A stretch of DNA of 64,000 nucleotides from Candidatus Dechloromonas phosphoritropha (GTDB taxonomy: Bacteria > Pseudomonadota > Gammaproteobacteria > Burkholderiales > Rhodocyclaceae). Shown here one piece after another: positions 51,899 to 59,834 of this stretch. The notes under the pieces were generated by a model. The model was given only the letters and a program-made list of their open reading frames with translations. It did no database searches and was not told where the DNA came from. Position numbers and translations under genes: made by a program. How positions within the stretch are numbered: position 1 is the stretch's first letter; the number at the start of each line of letters is the position of its first letter. The stretch lies in contig JADKGN010000001.1 of assembly GCA_016722705.1 (NCBI GenBank), forward strand, positions 1,028,657 to 1,092,656, written 5' to 3'.

Positions 51899-53526
51899 CC
51901 TAAGCCGGACGAGCCGGAACCAAACAGGTATTACGATAGAAGCCTGACGAATGACCGAGGAGGCGATCATGTTGGCGATGGCTCTGGCGGAACGATACGC
52001 GACGAACATGCATGGCGTGCTTTCGTGCTTTGACCGGATCATTATCACCGGCACGCTGCCTGGTGCGTGCTACGCGGCAGGAATGACGAGTTATTTGTAC
52101 ACGCACGGAATTCGGGTATTCGACTACCCGCGATTTGCCGAGCCGCTGCGAGATCGCATTCGTGAGCGTGCGCAGGAGGTGTGTCTGGCGGCGGGTATTG
52201 AAATCGCGCACGTCAGCAAAAGCCATATTCGCAAGGAAGAGTTGGTCGCGCGAGTGCTCGCCGGTCGCGGCGACGCACCGGGTTTGGTGCATGTGCTCTC
52301 GGCCATGGAAGCCTGTCCGAGCTACAAACCGTGGCATGACAAAGGCAGTGGCAAGACTTACCTGCGCCCCGATCAAGGCAAGTGCCTGCACGACTACTTC
52401 TATTTCATCGACGAGGAACTGGGGTTGTGCTACCTGCGTGTGCCGACGTGGGCACCGTTCGGGTTGCAGTTCTACTGTAATGGTCACAGCGCTCTGGCAA
52501 GAACTCTGACGCGAGAAAGGATCGACTTCCTCCAGCAGGACAACGCCTTCCTGCGTGTCGCCGACATCGCGCAGGCGCAGGCGCTGGCGGATGCGTTCAG
52601 TCCCGACGTACTTCACCCGCGACTGGATCGCTATGCGCAGTGGTTGTGCCCAGTGCTTGACGTCTTTGGATCCTCGTATCACTGGAGCCTGCGCCAAGTC
52701 GAATACTCCACCGACCTGATGTTTCGCAGTGAGCAGATATTGGTTCCACTGTATGACGCCATTTCGCGCCAAGCGGTCTTGGCCGCCAACGCAGAACGCG
52801 TCTCCAGCTTTCTGGGCAAGAAGGTCACACCACAACTGGCCCAGGAGATCGGTTCCCGGTTGTCCACCCGTATCGAGGGGCGCTGCATCAAGCACACCAT
52901 GGGCGCCGCTGGCGTCAAGGTGTATGACAAATTCTCCCGCGTACTGCGGGTCGAAACGACCGTCAATGACGTGAGTTTCTTCAAACACCACCGCAAGGTG
53001 GAACACAAGGACAGGCACGCCACCCGAGAATTGGCGCCCCTGAAGAAGACAATCTATAGCCTGATCGACCTGCGCGACATCCTGCTCGGCTGCAACCAAC
53101 GTTACCTGGCGTTCCTCTCCAGCCTCGATGACCCCAGTGCCGGCGAGCGTGACTTGGAGCGATTGAGCATGCCACGGTTGGGGGCGGCTCCCGGTGTCAA
53201 AGGGGTGAACTTCTTTGATCCTGCCGAGAAAGCCTTGCTGCAAACCATGCAACGCGGCGAGTTCAACATTCACGGTTGGCGTCGTGCCGATCTTCTCAGC
53301 TATCTGAAGCTCACTCCGTCCGCCATGTCGCGCCAACTTGCCCGACTGCGTACGCTCGGCTTGATCAAGAAAGTCACTCATACCTATCGCTACTACCTCA
53401 CTCGATTGGGACGTTCAGTCGTCGCTGCGGCCTGCTCATTGACCCGCTTCAACATAGTGCCAACCATGGCTTGCGCATCCTGAATTCTTCTCATGATTTG
53501 TGATGATTGAACTGGTTAGTGACTAA
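51899..53526 (+). mobile_element. Unclassified 1628-bp repeat element, copy D
   Basis: Full length. Differs from A-C at scattered bases (for example CCGGACGAGCCGG instead of CCGGACGATCCGG at the left end). Inserted in the 8-12 bp gap between the degenerate exonuclease gene and the symporter gene, both on the minus strand. The exonuclease stop codon and the symporter ribosome-binding region are both kept. Confidence 0.88.
51951..53483 (+). CDS. Element protein, 510 aa (copy D)
   Basis: As copy B except a few substitutions: Val to Ala at about residue 17 (ERYATNMH), Glu to Ala (IEIAHVSK) and Tyr to Asp (LHDYFYFID). Intact. Being the most diverged copy it may be the oldest resident or a separate arrival. 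See copy B for motifs. Confidence 0.78.
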   Translation: MTEEAIMLAMALAERYATNMHGVLSCFDRIIITGTLPGACYAAGMTSYLYTHGIRVFDYPRFAEPLRDRIRERAQEVCLAAGIEIAHVSKSHIRKEELVARVLAGRGDAPGLVHVLSAMEACPSYKPWHDKGSGKTYLRPDQGKCLHDYFYFIDEELGLCYLRVPTWAPFGLQFYCNGHSALARTLTRERIDFLQQDNAFLRVADIAQAQALADAFSPDVLHPRLDRYAQWLCPVLDVFGSSYHWSLRQVEYSTDLMFRSEQILVPLYDAISRQAVLAANAERVSSFLGKKVTPQLAQEIGSRLSTRIEGRCIKHTMGAAGVKVYDKFSRVLRVETTVNDVSFFKHHRKVEHKDRHATRELAPLKKTIYSLIDLRDILLGCNQRYLAFLSSLDDPSAGERDLERLSMPRLGAAPGVKGVNFFDPAEKALLQTMQRGEFNIHGWRRADLLSYLKLTPSAMSRQLARLRTLGLIKKVTHTYRYYLTRLGRSVVAAACSLTRFNIVPTMACAS

Positions 53527-54197
53527 TGGTTTCGGCGCAGGAAGACCGTGGCTTGCGACTCCTCGATCAGCTTTTCTGCCGTGAGGATTTCCTTGCCGAT
53601 GGCGCGAACCAGCACCATCTGGAACAGGCGCGCCAGCATCAACGCATTGGTCATCGTGTCGCGGCGCCCGCTGCCCTGGCCGTGGATGCCCAACCGCTCG
53701 AGCCAGTCGTCCAATGGCAGCAGCGTCACCGACTTGTCCGGGTACAGCGACGGCAGCATCCAGGCGAGATCGACCCAGTGCGGCTGAAAATTGACTCCCA
53801 GACGATTCTGCAACGCAGGTTTCACGAAGTTGCTGACGAACGGGCTGTGGAAGGTCACCAGCGGCACCTTTGCCGTGTAGGCGAGAAATGCCATCAACTG
53901 GCGGTCGACCGCATCAGCGTCGATGTCCCCCGCGACCAGGTCGAAGGTGAAGGCGTCCGCCGGAATGATCGCCCCCCCCTGCACGCCCACGGCCGAAATA
54001 CCAAGCAACGCTCCACCCGGCGCCGGCCCCGATGTCGCAATGTCGACCACGACGTAGCGCACATGGTAATGCCACTCATCGAGTTCGGGCGACGGGCTGG
54101 CACGCCAGGCCTCGAGCTCCTTGCGTACGTCGGCGGGCAGTTTCTCCGGTGACCTGGTTCCGCCCTTGCCCAGGAGCTTGCTTAGTTTGAAAGCCAT
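53523..54197 (-). CDS. DnaQ-like 3'-5' exonuclease homologue with degenerate active site
   Basis: 224 residues. Overall it follows the DEDD exonuclease layout (YVVVDIATSGPAPGGALLGI, then TFHSPFVSNFVKPAL, then GRRDTMTNALMLARLFQM). The first motif normally reads D-x-E-T; here it is DIATSG, so the Glu is Ala. The Asp normally in the second motif is also absent (HSPFVSNF). Only the last Asp region is kept. It is probably not a nuclease. It overlaps the DUF294 gene by 1 bp and closes the DUF294 operon before element D. Confidence 0.75.
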   Translation of the reverse strand: MAFKLSKLLGKGGTRSPEKLPADVRKELEAWRASPSPELDEWHYHVRYVVVDIATSGPAPGGALLGISAVGVQGGAIIPADAFTFDLVAGDIDADAVDRQLMAFLAYTAKVPLVTFHSPFVSNFVKPALQNRLGVNFQPHWVDLAWMLPSLYPDKSVTLLPLDDWLERLGIHGQGSGRRDTMTNALMLARLFQMVLVRAIGKEILTAEKLIEESQATVFLRRNH

Positions 54198-56173
54198 CAG
54201 CGCACCTGGTAGTCGAGCTTGAGACGGTTCTGGATCTTGCGCGCCTGACGGAAGGACTCCTTGAGAACCCGGCGATCGTGTTCGTTCAGTTCGTTGGGAT
54301 CGATCAGGTTGTTCCCCTGAACGCCGGGCTTGTCGTCGAGGAACTGGTGACGCAAGCGCAGCATCTGGATGAAATCGAGCCCTTCGAGCACCGCATCGAC
54401 CTCTTCGTCGCGTATCGCCAGTCGCTTTGAAGCGATGCGCAGACGCTGGACCGAGTTCGTGTTATGGACGCCGGTGGCCAGCGCATGGATTCGGGCGACA
54501 TCGACGAAAATGCGCGAACCGTATTTCTTGAGATCGATCTTGCCCGGATGTCCGGGCTCGAGATCGGTGATGAAGTCGCGAATCGTCCCCAGCGGCGGCG
54601 CCACGCCAAGGGCATTTCGTGCCATGGCCTGCAGGAACAGCGAATTTCCACCGGCCGCGGTCAGCAGATAGCGGCGCATCTGTTCCGCAAGGTCGGCAGC
54701 GCCGAACAGCGCGCGGAAGTCGAAGAAGATCGAGGCATTGAGCAGGGCCACGGGCTCCGGAGAGCTCACCCACTTGCCGAACTGGTTCTTCCACTCATCG
54801 AGGGTCAGGCACCACTGCGGATTGCTGGCCATGATGTTGCCCTTGCACAGTGGAAAGCCGCAGCGGTCGAGATCCTTGTTGACGTCCAGCGCGAATGCCA
54901 CGAGGCGCTTGCGCAGATCCTTGACTTCGGCAGCATCGGGACAGATGAAGACGATCCCGTTGTCCTGGTCAGTGCTGAACGTCTGCTCGTCGCGTCCTTC
55001 CGAGCCGAATGCCAGCCAGGCCCATTCGACGCCATCGAAATGGTGGTTGTGGAGATTGAGTTCAAGGACACGGCGCGTCAGCGCGTCGTTGAGTACCGAG
55101 ATGAACTGGGTCAACTGCTCGGCGCCGATGCCCTGCGCCAGCATGTTGAAGGACAACTGGCGGACATCCGCCGCCGACCGCTGCAGCGACTCGACATCCG
55201 CCGCCGACTCGATGGCCTGGCGAATCTGACGTAGACCGACGCGATGCAGGGCGAACAGGTCGCGCTCGGAAACGACTCCGGTCAGCTTGCCTTCGGCATC
55301 GGTCACCAGCACGTGGCGAATGCCGTGGGTGGCCATCGCGAGCATCGCGTCGTAGGCGGTTGCGTTCTCCTCCAGCATGAAGGGATGAGGCGACATCGCC
55401 TCGCTGATCGGCGCCGAATCCGGCAAAGCAACCAGAAAGACACGATCGAGGAGATCGGAGCGGGTGAAGATTCCAACCGGCCTGCGGTCGGCGCCGGCGA
55501 TGATCAGCGAACCAACCCCCGCCTTCGACATGCCCTCCAGCGCGCTCCGCAAAGGCGTTTCCGGCACCACCGAGATGGGCGAGCGTGAGCCGATCTTGGT
55601 CAGCGGCGAATTGAGCGTCTGTTGTTCGCTGGCACGCTGAGCGAACTGCTGCTGCAGCTGCAGCCGCGACTGCTGCAGCAGGCTGGCAATGTGTTGCGTG
55701 CAGAAAAGGGTGAATTCCGGGCTGATCGCCATCAGCTCCAACAGGTCCCGGGTCGGCAACTGGTAGCAGAAGGTATCCTCGACCGCCGTGTAGGTATTCG
55801 TCGTCGGCCGCCCCGAAGTCGCTGCACCGATCGAAAAACTCTCGCCCAGCCCCAGGTTAAGGACCGAATACTCGGTAACCGTCACCTCGCCGGCCTGGCG
55901 CGCCTGTACCTTGCCACTCTCGATCACGTAGAAGAAGCGGACATTGCCAGAATCCGGGCCGACAATCTCGCTGTCGGCCGCGTGAAAGACCAGTTGCGCC
56001 TTTTCCGCGAACAGTTGCAGGGCATCGCTCTTCATCTTGTCAAAGGGCGCGTAATGCTTGAGGAATTTCTGGGTGCTCCCCGCGACGCGGCGGCTTCCCT
56101 GCTGCCGTAGATCCATTTCTGCCTGGCCAATGGCCTTTTCCTTTTGACTCACGACAACCTCATTTCCATTCAA
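54197..56173 (-). CDS. Cyclic-nucleotide-binding / CBS / DUF294 nucleotidyltransferase-like signalling protein
   Basis: 658 residues. Order: cNMP-binding-like domain (about 40-160; GKVQARQAGEVTVTEYSVLN, LGLGESFSIGAATS), two CBS domains (about 210-320; MSKAGVGSLIIAGADRRPVG, MATHGIRHVLVTDAEGKLTG), a DUF294 nucleotidyltransferase-like domain with FGSEGRDEQTFSTDQDNGIV, and the DUF294 C-terminal domain. Such proteins occur next to symporters and acs and are thought to sense nucleotide or energy state; direct activity is unknown. It overlaps the downstream exonuclease-like gene and the upstream DUF294 gene, so they form one operon. Confidence 0.9.
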   Translation of the reverse strand: MNGNEVVVSQKEKAIGQAEMDLRQQGSRRVAGSTQKFLKHYAPFDKMKSDALQLFAEKAQLVFHAADSEIVGPDSGNVRFFYVIESGKVQARQAGEVTVTEYSVLNLGLGESFSIGAATSGRPTTNTYTAVEDTFCYQLPTRDLLELMAISPEFTLFCTQHIASLLQQSRLQLQQQFAQRASEQQTLNSPLTKIGSRSPISVVPETPLRSALEGMSKAGVGSLIIAGADRRPVGIFTRSDLLDRVFLVALPDSAPISEAMSPHPFMLEENATAYDAMLAMATHGIRHVLVTDAEGKLTGVVSERDLFALHRVGLRQIRQAIESAADVESLQRSAADVRQLSFNMLAQGIGAEQLTQFISVLNDALTRRVLELNLHNHHFDGVEWAWLAFGSEGRDEQTFSTDQDNGIVFICPDAAEVKDLRKRLVAFALDVNKDLDRCGFPLCKGNIMASNPQWCLTLDEWKNQFGKWVSSPEPVALLNASIFFDFRALFGAADLAEQMRRYLLTAAGGNSLFLQAMARNALGVAPPLGTIRDFITDLEPGHPGKIDLKKYGSRIFVDVARIHALATGVHNTNSVQRLRIASKRLAIRDEEVDAVLEGLDFIQMLRLRHQFLDDKPGVQGNNLIDPNELNEHDRRVLKESFRQARKIQNRLKLDYQVR

Positions 56174-57240
56174 AGATCATAGTTTAACTTGAGACGCTGC
56201 TGAAGTCGCCTCGCCTGCCGCAACGACGCCTTCAAAATCGCAATGTCCATCTCGTTCAGACTATTCAGCGGAACGCCGTTCCCGGCTTCGGCCGCTGCCG
56301 GTCCGGCGGCGATCTGCCGAGTCAGGCGCAGCCGCAAAATATGCGAAAAAGCGGCGTCGACCGCAGCAATCTCGCTGCCAGTCATCCCGACCGCGGGGCC
56401 GGACTCGGCCAAGCGCTTGCTGGTGTTGACCGACCGGACACCACTCGACAGCGCGAAGATCCGGGCGACGTCAACAAAGATGCGGCTGCCGAACTTCTTG
56501 AGGTCCACCTCGTTGCCGCCTCCCCCCTCGCCGGCTACGACATCACCGCGAAAATTCAGCGGCACATCGACCACCAAGGCATTGACCGCCATCAGATGGA
56601 GGAATGCCGGAGTGTCGGCAGTCAGGGCGAGCAGCAGGCTGCGCAGTTTCTCGCCGAGATCAAGGTCACCGTACAGCGGGTAAAGGTCAAAGAAAATACT
56701 GGCGTTGAGCAGTGCCTCCGGCTCAGGGCAGCGCACCCAATCGAAAAAGCGCTGCCGCCATTCATCGAGCGACAGGCACCACGCCGGATTGCCGGCCATG
56801 ATCCCGCCCCTGCACAGCGGGAAGCCGCAGTCGGCGAGGCGCCGATTGACGTCTTGGGCAAAGGGCAGAAAGACTTCGCGCAAGGCCACTGCCTCATACT
56901 GGTCGCTGGCGCTGAACACCAAGCCGTTGTCCTGATCGCTGACCAGAGTCTGTTCGTGCCGCCCTTCCGAACCGAGCGCCAGCCAGCACCACGAACCCTT
57001 TGGCATACGGTGGCGACGCGCCGTGAGTTCGATGACGCGGACCGTCAGGCGATCATTGAACGCTGCGATCAGGTGTGCCAGCAGGCCCCCGCTCAGATCC
57101 CGCGCAGCAAAGTCCCGCAGGAACTCCAGAACCAGGACAGCGATCTGCGGCGCCTCCTCGAGTGAAGCGAATGTATCCAGATCGCTTTCGAGCGCCAGAC
57201 GCCGACGGCAGGGAAGGATGTCTTCCAGGGACCAGGGCAT
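56170..57240 (-). CDS. DUF294 nucleotidyltransferase-like protein
   Basis: 356 residues with the same two C-terminal domains as its neighbour but no cNMP or CBS part. The nucleotidyltransferase-like motif is ALGSEGRHEQTLVSDQDNGL; the DUF294_C domain contains FGSRIFVDVARIFALSSGV. It begins 1 bp after the stop of the exonuclease fusion and overlaps the next gene by 4 bp. Tandem DUF294 genes suggest duplication or a heteromeric complex (inference). Confidence 0.85.
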   Translation of the reverse strand: MPWSLEDILPCRRRLALESDLDTFASLEEAPQIAVLVLEFLRDFAARDLSGGLLAHLIAAFNDRLTVRVIELTARRHRMPKGSWCWLALGSEGRHEQTLVSDQDNGLVFSASDQYEAVALREVFLPFAQDVNRRLADCGFPLCRGGIMAGNPAWCLSLDEWRQRFFDWVRCPEPEALLNASIFFDLYPLYGDLDLGEKLRSLLLALTADTPAFLHLMAVNALVVDVPLNFRGDVVAGEGGGGNEVDLKKFGSRIFVDVARIFALSSGVRSVNTSKRLAESGPAVGMTGSEIAAVDAAFSHILRLRLTRQIAAGPAAAEAGNGVPLNSLNEMDIAILKASLRQARRLQQRLKLNYDL

Positions 57241-57241
57241 G

Positions 57242-59406
57242 TCAGTACTTGACCCTGGCGAAGTAAGTTTTCTCGGAAGCTTCCAGCGCCTGGCGCACCG
57301 TTACGATGCCAATCGATTCCAGCAGCGGAACCAATTTCAGGAACACCTCGGCTGTCGCGAGTGCATCCTTCAGGGCGTTGTGACGGCTTTCGATCTCGAT
57401 GCCCAGACGACCCAGGATGTCGTCCAGCCTGTGCGACTCCTGATTGGGATGAACCACCGCCGACAGCAGCAAGGTATCGAGGACCGGTTGCGTGAAGCGA
57501 ACGCCGGTTTGCTTCTCCTTCAGTTGCAGGAAGCGCATGTCGAAAGCGGCATTGTGAGCGATCAGCACGGTGTCGGCGCAAAACTCGTGAAACGCCGGCA
57601 GAACCAGGTCGATGTTCGGCTTGCCGCGCACCATGTCCTCGGTAATACCGTGAATCGGGATCGATTCAGGTTTGAGGGGCCGTCCCGGATCGACCAGTTG
57701 ATCGAAGACCTCCTGGCGCAGCAGGCGATTGTTCTGATGCGCGCCGCGCCGATCTGGATAATCTCGTCGCCGGCCGACGGTTGCAGCCCGGTCGTTTCCG
57801 TGTCGAAGACGGTATAGGTCAGTTCGCTCAGCTTGCGCTCGAGATCGACGGACTTGTCTTCATAGTTGAAGAGATCGAAATCGTAGTATTCCGGCCGCCC
57901 CGCGCCGCGCTTGTTGTCCTCCTGCTGCTCTTCGATTTCCGGTGTCGCCACCGGCAGCACGAAGCGAAAATAGGCGCGGTGGGCGGCCTTTTCACGCTGA
58001 TACCAGATTTCGCCACCATGGCGGTCAATGACGTCGCGCACGGTGAGCGGTGACGTTTCAACGCCGACACGCATCGACTCCATTTCCCACGTGTAGAAGG
58101 TTTCCGAAGACATCGCCGGCCCGGCCCAGATCAGGTCGAGATAGGCAAGCTTACCCTCGGCAGCCAACCGGAAGCGCAGTTCCCGTGGTTTATAGTGATC
58201 CTGCAGCCTAGAAGCCAGGAAGAGCAGCGCGAAAACCAGCGAAAAACTTTCGGCCTTGACCCACAGCGCATTGTCCAGCCCTTCGGTCTTGGTCGGCAGT
58301 TGCAGTTTCTCCTCGATCCTGCGCTGGGCGGCAAGGATGAGATCGATGCCGAGAATGTCTTCCAGCGGCCACCGCATCTTCATCGAGTCCGAAAAATCGA
58401 CCATCGTGCGGTCGAGGCGCTGGCTCATGCCCGCGACCTCGTCGCCGACGACGCCGAGAAAGCGCTCACGCATTTCCGGCTCCATGTCCGGGTAATCGAT
58501 CAGGTTCGTCACCGCCGCACGGATGCTGCCGAGCGACGCCCGGCTGCCTTCGGTCAACGCGTGCAACACCTGGTTGCGGCGCGTCTCCTCCTCGATGTTG
58601 CGTGTAATGTTCTCGATCGTCAGCACGAAGCCGGACATCCTGTCGCCACGCTCGCTGCCGCTGAACACAGGTACCATCTGGACACGCAGCAACTGGCCGC
58701 CGCGCAGCGTCGTGATGAAGTTCGACAACGCGGTCTTGCCGGCCGCCAGCCGCTGGCGGACGACGCCCTCGGCATGCTGCACCTGATTCTTCTCCAGAAT
58801 CGAGAAAATCGAGCGCCCGAGGCCGATCAGGGCACCCCCGGACACCGACGTCGGCCCCTGCGCCAGCGCCTTGAACTGGAGACGGGCGCGATTGTTGTAG
58901 AGCAGAATACGTCCGTCGAGGTTGCAGACGACCACGGCCTGCGCCAGTTCCGACATCAGCGCGGCGAGCCGGTTCTTCTCTTCCTCGACCGACGCCTTGG
59001 CCGCGGCGATCTGCTCGCTGACGTCGTCGAGCAGGACGTCGCGCTGCTGCGCCAGATCGTTGGCGGCGCGCGCCAGATGCTGGACCTCCGGCGGACCTTC
59101 CGGCGTTACCCGAAAATTGCGGTTGGCTCCGAGCATCAGGCGCAGCTTTTCGGACATGCTCATCAGCCCGTCGACATACTGCTTGAACAGCGTGTTCAGC
59201 ACGACCACGCCGACTGCAAAGCCTAACGCCGTCATCACAATGCCGGTCGGCAGGTAAGAAAGCAGCAAGTGAATCAATTCCGCGTGCTCGCTCGCACTCA
59301 TGTCCAGCCAGACGAGCAGAAAGGTGACCATGAATGGCCCGGTCATCAGCAGACCTAGCACAATGACTGCCAGCAGGAATCGATATTTTGCCTTCATGGC
59401 GTCCAT
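57242..59406 (-). pseudogene. Membrane PAS / pseudo-histidine-kinase / exonuclease fusion, frameshifted
   Basis: Two frames make one protein of about 720 residues. The N-terminal part has two transmembrane helices (FLLAVIVLGLLMTGPFMVTF, then YLPTGIVMTALGFAVGVVVL), a HAMP-like linker, and a PAS-like domain (AVVVCNLDGRILLYNNRARL). The kinase-like region lacks the H-box His (GSRASLGSIRAAVTNLIDYP) and an N-box. The C-terminus is a DnaQ-type exonuclease with intact motifs VFDTETTGLQPSAGDEIIQI, AHNAAFDMRFL and HNALKDALATAEVF. Near 57735 one base appears missing, shifting the frame. It may be a sequencing error or a true mutation. Intact, it would be a membrane sensor tethered to a 3'-5' exonuclease. 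Confidence 0.8.
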
Positions 59407-59449
59407 CCGGATCGAATTTCAGGCTGTAACGGCGGTCGACCGCGACAGG

Positions 59450-59818
59450 TCAGACAGCGAGTATTTCCTTGACCTTGTTGACCAGATCCTTGGTCGAGAA
59501 CGGCTTGGTGACATAGGCGTCGGCGCCGATCGCCAAACCCTTGGCCATCTCGGTATCGCGCCCCTTGGCGGTCAGCATGATGATCTTCAGACCTGCGCGT
59601 CCGGGATCGGCGCGCAGGGCTTCGCAGACCTCAAAGCCTGACTTCTTCGGCATCATCACGTCAAGCAGCAGCAGATCCGGGTTGGTGCTGGCGACCATGG
59701 CCAGCGCCTCGTCGCCATCATTGGCTACTGCCACCTCGAAACCTTCCTTCTTCATCAGGAACTCGAGCGAAATGACGATATTGGGCTCGTCGTCGACAAT
59801 GAGAATCTTCTTGACCAT
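59450..59818 (-). CDS. Single-domain response regulator (CheY-like)
   Basis: 122 residues from MVKKILIVDDEPN at 59818; the longer frame upstream overlaps the kinase gene and lacks homology. Receiver features: acidic pair in VDDEP, phosphoacceptor Asp in LLLLDVMMPKKSGFEV, Thr in IIMLTAKG and Lys in YVTKPFSTKDLV. No output domain. It is 16 bp downstream of the symporter-kinase and is its natural partner. Classical CrbR carries a DNA-binding domain, so regulation must work differently here or through another protein. Confidence 0.9.
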   Translation of the reverse strand: MVKKILIVDDEPNIVISLEFLMKKEGFEVAVANDGDEALAMVASTNPDLLLLDVMMPKKSGFEVCEALRADPGRAGLKIIMLTAKGRDTEMAKGLAIGADAYVTKPFSTKDLVNKVKEILAV

Positions 59819-59834
59819 GCCTTGCGCCTCCCTC

